From the NCBI GenBank assembly GCA_016205055.1, contig JACQJK010000025.1, positions 1-9,749 on the forward strand: DNA of 9,749 nt, given 5' to 3'. The DNA is from Candidatus Doudnabacteria bacterium (GTDB lineage Bacteria > Patescibacteriota > Doudnabacteria > UBA920 > 2-01-FULL-50-11). Below the pieces are notes generated by a model. The model ran no database searches. It was not told the origin of the DNA and worked only from the letters and a program-made list of their open reading frames with translations. The position numbers were made by a program, and so were the translations under genes. Below are positions 7,010-9,749 of the stretch, in pieces; positions within the stretch are counted from its first letter, which is position 1; every line of letters begins with the position of its first letter.

Positions 7010-8059
7010 CTAAAGCAAGCGACGGGGAGTGGAAAGTTTCAGGTGTTCGTAAGCTTGCGGGGTGGCAACCCGCCCTTTCGGAGTGCGGTTTAAAAAACCG
7101 ATGCGCATTAAGTATGGTTCGTAAATGTCTTCGATCGTGTCGATTTCTTCGCTAGTTGCGGCCGCAAGAGTTTGAATTCCCACCGGACCCCCGGAGAATT
7201 GCTCGATAATGGTTTTGAGGACTCTTCGATCGTTTTCGTCAAGGCCCAGGCGATCAACCGCTAAAAGGTCGAGCGCTCTTTCGGCAATGTCTTGGGTAAT
7301 TACTCCGTCCCCCTTAACTTGCGCGTAATCGCGGCAACGGCGCAGTAAGCGGTTTGCAATCCTGGGAGTCCGGCGCGAGCGCTGGGCAATTTCCACGGCC
7401 GCTCCAGGGTCGGTTGCCACATCTAGAATTCTCCCCGACCTTTTAATAATTTTTTGAATTTCTTCTAAGTCGTAATAGTCCAGACGATAAACGGTTCCGA
7501 AACGATCGCGCAGGGGCGAGGAGAGAGCGGCATAACGGGTCGTTGCTCCGATCAAAGTAAAGCGGGGAAGGTCGAGTTTCACCGAACGAGCGCCCGGCCC
7601 CTTGCCGAGCATGATGTCTATCGACCAATCTTCCATGGCCGGGTAGAGCACCTCCTCCACAATTCTGGGTAAGCGGTGGACCTCGTCGATGAACAGGACG
7701 TCATTGGGTTCGAGGTTGGTTAGTAAAGCGGCCAGATCGCCGGTACGTTCAATGGCCGGGCCAGAAGTGGCTTTTATGTTTACCCCGATCTCTTTCGCAA
7801 TAATGTTGGCTAAAGACGTTTTCCCAATGCCGGGGGGCCCGTAAAAAAGGATGTGGTCTATGCTTTCTCCTCGCGTTTTGGCGGCCTGTAAAAAAATTCG
7901 CAGCGACTCTTTGATGTTTTCTTGGCCGATAAAGTCGGAAAGCCGTTGCGGCCGCAAACTAACGTCAAAAGTTGCATCCTCCTTGTCAGTGCCGGAGGAG
8001 ATAACGCGTTCTTCAATTAGAGAGGTTTTTTTCAACATTTTTTCGCTTTCTTTTTGCAT
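7010..8059 (-). CDS. ruvB: Holliday junction branch migration helicase RuvB
   Basis: RuvB is the AAA+ motor that, with RuvA, drives branch migration of Holliday junctions before RuvC cleavage. From the ATG at 8059 it has 349 residues, close to the usual 330-350. The order is: RuvB N-terminus FDVSLRPQRLSDFIGQ, Walker A GPPGIGKT (about 74-81), Walker B VLFIDEVH (121-128), sensor 1 region IGATTR (170-175), arginine finger SPLRDRFG (181-188), sensor 2 RTPRIANRLLRR (230-241), and the winged-helix domain with GGPVGIQTLA and FLNRTPKGRVAT. The frame stays open to an ATG at 8245 and another ATG lies at 8038. The 8245 extension has no RuvB character and crosses a strong + strand promoter, so it is rejected; 8059 and 8038 remain open. 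No LexA-like operator was recognised. ruvA and ruvC are not in the window. It heads the seven-gene - strand run. Confidence 0.95.
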   Translation of the reverse strand: MQKESEKMLKKTSLIEERVISSGTDKEDATFDVSLRPQRLSDFIGQENIKESLRIFLQAAKTRGESIDHILFYGPPGIGKTSLANIIAKEIGVNIKATSGPAIERTGDLAALLTNLEPNDVLFIDEVHRLPRIVEEVLYPAMEDWSIDIMLGKGPGARSVKLDLPRFTLIGATTRYAALSSPLRDRFGTVYRLDYYDLEEIQKIIKRSGRILDVATDPGAAVEIAQRSRRTPRIANRLLRRCRDYAQVKGDGVITQDIAERALDLLAVDRLGLDENDRRVLKTIIEQFSGGPVGIQTLAAATSEEIDTIEDIYEPYLMRIGFLNRTPKGRVATPQAYEHLKLSTPRRLL

Positions 8060-8148
8060 TTTATCAGACTTCTTGGTTTTACGGAACCTGCCCGGGAATA
8101 TTGCGCTTTCGTCAAAGTCGGTGATAGAGCCCGACCCGTGATTTAATT

Positions 8149-8176
8149 TTGCACGCCCAGAGGTTTTTGATACAAT
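8149..8176 (+). promoter_or_regulatory. Sigma70-type promoter with extended -10
   Basis: A -35 box TTGCAC (8149-8154) is followed after 16 bp by a -10 box TACAAT (8171-8176). A TG dinucleotide just upstream of the -10 box makes it an extended -10 promoter. Transcription would start near 8183 and read into the leader ORF and the receiver-domain gene. It is the most convincing promoter in the window and lies inside the divergent gap between ruvB and the receiver gene. No equally good - strand promoter for ruvB was found in the same gap. Confidence 0.65.
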
Positions 8177-8200
8177 GGGCTTAAAAGTGAGGAATTCCTC

Positions 8201-8296
8201 GTGATCCCGGACCGTATTACCAAAGTTCTCCAAAAGTCCGGGCATGCTCTTCCGGCAACGCCCGGTGGTTCTGGGGCCGATCAGGAAAAGTATTAA
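8201..8296 (+). CDS. Possible leader peptide / small protein, 31 codons
   Basis: A GTG at 8201 opens a 31-codon frame ending in TAA at 8294-8296. It begins (M)IPDRITKVLQKSGHAL and continues with a Gly/Pro-rich tail ending GADQEKY. The support is positional. The predicted transcription start lies near 8183, and a GAGG Shine-Dalgarno (8189-8192) stands 8 bases before the GTG, the strongest ribosome-binding site I see in this window. The receiver gene follows 20 bases after the stop and has no Shine-Dalgarno of its own, so reading of this ORF could affect its translation. The first half could form a short amphipathic helix. I do not recognise a family, and the frame is short enough to occur by chance. 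Alternatives are an untranslated structured leader, or a GAGG that is only part of the GAGGAATTCCTC palindrome. Confidence 0.35.
   Translation: MIPDRITKVLQKSGHALPATPGGSGADQEKY
8206..8265 (+). promoter_or_regulatory. Leader with two mutually exclusive hairpins
   Basis: CCCGGAC (8206-8212) can pair with GTCCGGG (8236-8242), giving a 7-bp stem with a 23-nt loop. Bases 8238-8243 (CCGGGC) can instead pair with GCCCGG (8260-8265), giving a 6-bp stem with a 16-nt loop. The two stems share 8238-8242 and cannot form together. No run of T follows either stem, so this is not a standard attenuator. Any switch would more likely act on translation. The function is inferred only from geometry. Confidence 0.25.
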
Positions 8297-8316
8297 CTGT
8301 CAGTTGATTGACTTCT

Positions 8317-8694
8317 ATGGCGCATGAAGTAACCGTGCTCTTGGCCGACGACGACGCGCTGATCGTGGAGATGTACAAGACTAAATTGTTGAAAGAGGGA
8401 TTTAACGTTCTTGTTGCCCGCGACGGAGAAGAAGCGTTTGCGATGGCCAAACAACACAAGCCTGACGTGATTGTGCTTGACGTCTTAATGCCGAAAGTAA
8501 CCGGAGTGGGCGTATTACAACGGTTGAAAGACGATCCGGAAACAAAAAATTCCCCCGTTATTTTTTTTACCAATCTTGAGGGGAAGAGAGAGAACATTGA
8601 CACCGCTTTACGGTTGGGAGCGGTCGCTTATTTACTAAAAGAGCAAACCACTCCCCAGTTACTGGCGGAAAAAGTTCGCTCGCTGATCAAATAA
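8317..8694 (+). CDS. Stand-alone response regulator receiver domain (CheY-like)
   Basis: This 125-residue protein consists only of a receiver (REC) domain, the phosphorylatable switch of two-component systems, with no DNA-binding or enzymatic output domain. All key residues are present: the acidic cluster ADDD (residues 10-13), the phospho-acceptor Asp55 in VIVLDVLMP, the switch Thr85 in FFTNL and the conserved Lys108 in YLLKE. The ATG at 8317 was chosen; a TTG at 8308 would add three residues. No Shine-Dalgarno precedes it. The gene has a good promoter at 8149-8176 and a 130-base leader that contains a small ORF. No histidine kinase is in the window, so the partner must be elsewhere. Single-domain regulators usually act by protein contact, for example on motility, pili or phosphorelay, but nothing here shows which. 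The domain call is secure. Confidence 0.93.
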   Translation: MAHEVTVLLADDDALIVEMYKTKLLKEGFNVLVARDGEEAFAMAKQHKPDVIVLDVLMPKVTGVGVLQRLKDDPETKNSPVIFFTNLEGKRENIDTALRLGAVAYLLKEQTTPQLLAEKVRSLIK

Positions 8695-8739
8695 GTTCTC
8701 GCACGGAAACACATAAAATTCGCCCAGGGCTCGGGGGTA

Positions 8740-8762
8740 TACGGCCGTCGCGACCGGCCGTA
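8740..8762. repeat. Inverted repeat, 8-bp perfect stem
   Basis: TACGGCCG (8740-8747) and CGGCCGTA (8755-8762) form a perfect 8-bp stem with a 7-nt loop that includes the palindrome TCGCGA. It lies 45 bases after the receiver gene stop, a position that would suit a terminator. It is followed by AAATAACCTT rather than a T run, so intrinsic termination would be weak at best. Confidence 0.6.
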
Positions 8763-8818
8763 AAATAACCTTAGCAATCGGCAGGGTCTATTCTTAAAGT
8801 AGTTCGGATGCATTTCGC

Positions 8819-8858
8819 CGCCTGCTTGCCCGTCCGGAGCCAAGCGGCGAAGGAGGGC
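8819..8858. repeat. Dispersed repeat copy 1 (diverged)
   Basis: This copy reads CGCCTGC, then TTGC, then CCGTCCGGAGCCAAGCG, GCG, and AAGGAGGG. It aligns with the copy at 8885-8916 through CGCCTGC, CCG-x-CCG-x-AGCCA-x-GCG and AAGG-x-GGG. It carries extra TTGC and GCG insertions. Its ends (CGCCT and AAGGAGGG) are imperfectly complementary, so it may form a hairpin. Confidence 0.55.
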
Positions 8859-8876
8859 GGCGGCGAGGGTTTGGCT

Positions 8877-8915
8877 AAAAATTCCGCCTGCCCGACCGAA
8901 GCCATGCGAAGGCGG
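8877..8915 (-). terminator. Possible rho-independent terminator for the exported-protein gene
   Basis: Read on the - strand, the 6-bp stem CCGCCT/AGGCGG (8915-8910 with 8889-8884) is followed by AATTTTT (8883-8877). That is hairpin-plus-T-run geometry and lies about 160 bases downstream of the stop codon at 9073. The 20-nt loop is long and the stem short, so this is only a moderate candidate. It coincides with repeat copy 2. Confidence 0.3.
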
Positions 8916-8916
8916 G
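8885..8916. repeat. Dispersed repeat copy 2
   Basis: This is the shorter and more regular copy of the element at 8819-8858, with CGCCTGC at the left, CCGACCGAAGCCATGCG in the middle and AAGGCGGG at the right. With the preceding base its ends form the stem CCGCCT (8884-8889) / AGGCGG (8910-8915). Two diverged copies 26 bases apart suggest a repeat family that is probably present elsewhere in the genome. Confidence 0.6.
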
Positions 8917-8940
8917 AACCGAAATTCCGAACGGCGCCTG

Positions 8941-8972
8941 CCCCGCATAATCACGAAGTGATCTGTGCGGGG
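8941..8972. repeat. Long nested hairpin, 12 paired bases
   Basis: CCCCGCA (8941-8947) pairs with TGCGGGG (8966-8972), and inside it ATCAC (8950-8954) pairs with GTGAT (8958-8962) around a GAA triloop. The two stems are separated by a small internal loop (TA opposite CTG). Both stems are perfect. This is the strongest secondary structure I see in the window. Confidence 0.7.
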
Positions 8973-8984
8973 ACGATTTTCCGC

Positions 8985-8999
8985 TCCGCCTAAGGCGGA
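8985..8999. repeat. Short inverted repeat, 6-bp stem with TAA loop
   Basis: TCCGCC (8985-8990) and GGCGGA (8994-8999) flank a TAA loop. A smaller hairpin, TGCC (9006-9009) with GGCA (9013-9016), follows at once. Together they look like parts of one composite palindromic element rather than a terminator, since no T run follows. Confidence 0.5.
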
Positions 9000-9072
9000 C
9001 GGATCTGCCTCCGGCATGACAAGTTTTTCTTTGCTGTGCTCATCCGAAGCTTTAGCGTAGGAGAGGCGGCAA

Positions 9073-9749
9073 TTACTGTTGAGGTTCAACAGAAGGAGGC
9101 CCGTCTTGAGGTTTAGTTGAAGGGGGAGTGGTTGTGTCCGGCTTCACACATTCATACTCAATAACTGTCGGCGAAGGATTATAGAGCCACCCTGACCATC
9201 CGATTGTTTGACAATTTGCTTGAGCAAAGCAACCGAAAAGTTTTGAGAGATATTTCTGTCCAGCAGTTATTTGTGGTTGAGGACGTGTAGATGGCAGTTG
9301 AGTTGTGGATTCTGCTTGAGTGGGCTTGGGACTTTTGATATAGCCAGCAGGACAGACCTTATCGCTACTCTGGAAAGTGTCCAACCAACCATTGAAGCGA
9401 ATGGAAATGGTGTCGCCGACTTTCAGTTGAGGATTGGTAGCCGCTGGGTATCGGATGTAGTCGCGAATTTTATCCACGCGGACTTTCCACTCTTCCCCAA
9501 CTTGCGAGAGAACAGTAATCTCTGCCAAGGCCTGATCCGCGGGTGGTGCAGGAGCACCAGCGTCTAATTTGATAGGAGAAGTTGGAACTTTTGTCGCCGT
9601 CTTTACCCCGCTTGGAGGAGTGGTCTTGATCGAAGTATCAGGTGGAGGTGTTGGGGTTACGGTGGTATCGTTTTGAGGAGTAATGGGCTGTTGAGTTTCG
9701 CTGGGCGTTGCTGGCTTTCTGACAAGAACAAAATATCCCCCAACACACA
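9073..9749 (-). CDS. Membrane-anchored Pro/Thr-rich extracytoplasmic protein with 4-Cys domain (N-terminus cut off)
   Basis: The - strand frame is open from the window end to the TAA at 9073-9075, giving 224 visible residues. The first, VGGYFVLVRK, looks like the end of a transmembrane helix. A linker rich in Pro and Thr follows (about residues 12-72: PSETQQPITPQNDTT, TPTPPPDTS). Then comes a folded region with WKVRVDKIRDYIRYP and LKVGDTISIRF (74-125), a second low-complexity insert (136-160), and ITAGQKYLSKLFGC with GWSGWLYN (160-200). The tail is again Pro/Thr-rich. Four cysteines (132, 173, 179, 200) lie in the folded part and could form disulfides outside the cell. A TTG at 9528 is not the start, because coding character continues upstream. 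I do not recognise the domain; the strand pattern would suit a small beta-barrel. It is most likely a surface protein anchored by an N-terminal helix. Confidence 0.7.
   Translation of the reverse strand, partial: CVGGYFVLVRKPATPSETQQPITPQNDTTVTPTPPPDTSIKTTPPSGVKTATKVPTSPIKLDAGAPAPPADQALAEITVLSQVGEEWKVRVDKIRDYIRYPAATNPQLKVGDTISIRFNGWLDTFQSSDKVCPAGYIKSPKPTQAESTTQLPSTRPQPQITAGQKYLSKLFGCFAQANCQTIGWSGWLYNPSPTVIEYECVKPDTTTPPSTKPQDGPPSVEPQQ

Larger units (their letters stand above)
8695..9072. other. Non-coding repeat mosaic between receiver gene and exported protein gene
   Basis: This 378-base gap has no credible gene. It holds several GC-rich hairpins and two diverged copies of a short repeat, listed separately, and ends with an AT-richer segment around CCGAAGCTTTAGCGTAGGAG (9043-9062). 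The open frames that cross it on both strands are rich in Arg, Ala, Gly and Pro, contain translated repeat fragments, and show no domain. Such blocks resemble the dispersed palindromic intergenic elements of many small Patescibacteria-type genomes. Confidence 0.7.

Noticed and set aside
2131..8059. Defence or mobile-element cargo within the - strand operon
   Set aside because: All genes match housekeeping repair or envelope-glycan families. No integrase, transposase, toxin-antitoxin pair or restriction gene is present, and no flanking direct repeats were seen.
8060..8245. N-terminal extension of RuvB to the ATG at 8245
   Set aside because: It would add 62 residues unlike any RuvB N-terminus and would cross the best + strand promoter and leader. 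Family length fits the starts at 8059 or 8038.
8177..8316. Signal recognition particle RNA or another known structured RNA in the receiver-gene leader
   Set aside because: The GGAAG/AGCAG-type core of SRP RNA and other conserved riboswitch cores were not found; only the two simple alternative stems are visible.
8217..8603. A 128-codon open frame on the - strand opposite the receiver gene
   Set aside because: It is fully antisense to a receiver domain that has all its catalytic residues. Its composition is Ser/Thr/Asn-rich without recognisable motifs, so it is a shadow frame.
8808..8993. A 61-codon + strand open frame
   Set aside because: It lies inside the repeat block and encodes an Arg/Ala/Pro-rich product made of the repeat sequence, without a ribosome-binding site.
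8740..9062. CRISPR array
   Set aside because: The repeats are only two diverged copies of unequal length, with no regular spacers and no cas genes nearby.
8628..9089. A 153-codon open frame on the - strand across the repeat region
   Set aside because: It overlaps the 3' end of the receiver gene and reads through every hairpin. Segments such as LSYAKASDEHS and RFPPSHGFGRAGG look like translated intergenic repeats rather than a protein domain.

Overview
The window looks like a piece of a small, densely packed bacterial genome, most probably a member of the Candidate Phyla Radiation (Patescibacteria). This rests on several signs: intergenic gaps of 1 to 25 bases, almost no Shine-Dalgarno sequences before the start codons, short versions of core proteins, a DUF721/DciA-type protein directly behind recF, and one non-coding stretch made of GC-rich inverted repeats of a kind common in such genomes. 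TGA is used as a normal stop (recF, dciA, glycosyltransferase), so the code is standard table 11 and not the UGA-glycine code of Gracilibacteria/SR1. The phylum is an inference; no rRNA or other decisive marker is present.

Region 1 (3-2141, + strand) is a replication and repair cluster: the C-terminal two thirds of dnaN (sliding clamp), recF, and a DUF721 protein related to the DciA helicase loader. This is the usual neighbourhood of a bacterial origin, but gyrB, often next, is absent. The cluster ends in an 11-base convergent overlap with region 2.

Region 2 (8059 down to 2131, - strand) is one tightly spaced run of seven genes: ruvB, a 66-residue two-helix membrane protein, a membrane-anchored PH-domain (bPH2/DUF304) protein, mannose-1-phosphate guanylyltransferase, a NUDIX hydrolase, a Wzx-like flippase and a family-4-type glycosyltransferase. 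GDP-mannose supply, glycosyl transfer and lipid-linked glycan flipping make a compact surface-glycan module, apparently transcribed behind a Holliday-junction motor gene.

Region 3 (8149-8694, + strand) has the best promoter in the window (TTGCAC, 16 bp, extended -10 TACAAT). It is followed by a short leader with a strong Shine-Dalgarno and a 31-codon ORF, then a stand-alone response-regulator receiver domain.

Region 4 (8695-9072) holds no credible gene. It is a mosaic of hairpins and two diverged copies of a roughly 32-40 bp repeat. Region 5 (9073-9749, - strand) is the C-terminal part of a membrane-anchored, Pro/Thr-rich extracytoplasmic protein with a four-cysteine domain of unknown function, cut off by the window end.

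Nothing here amounts to a clearly new defence or mobile system. The points most worth following are the leader ORF ahead of the receiver gene, the ruvB-led glycan operon, the repeat mosaic, and the unknown cysteine-containing exported domain.
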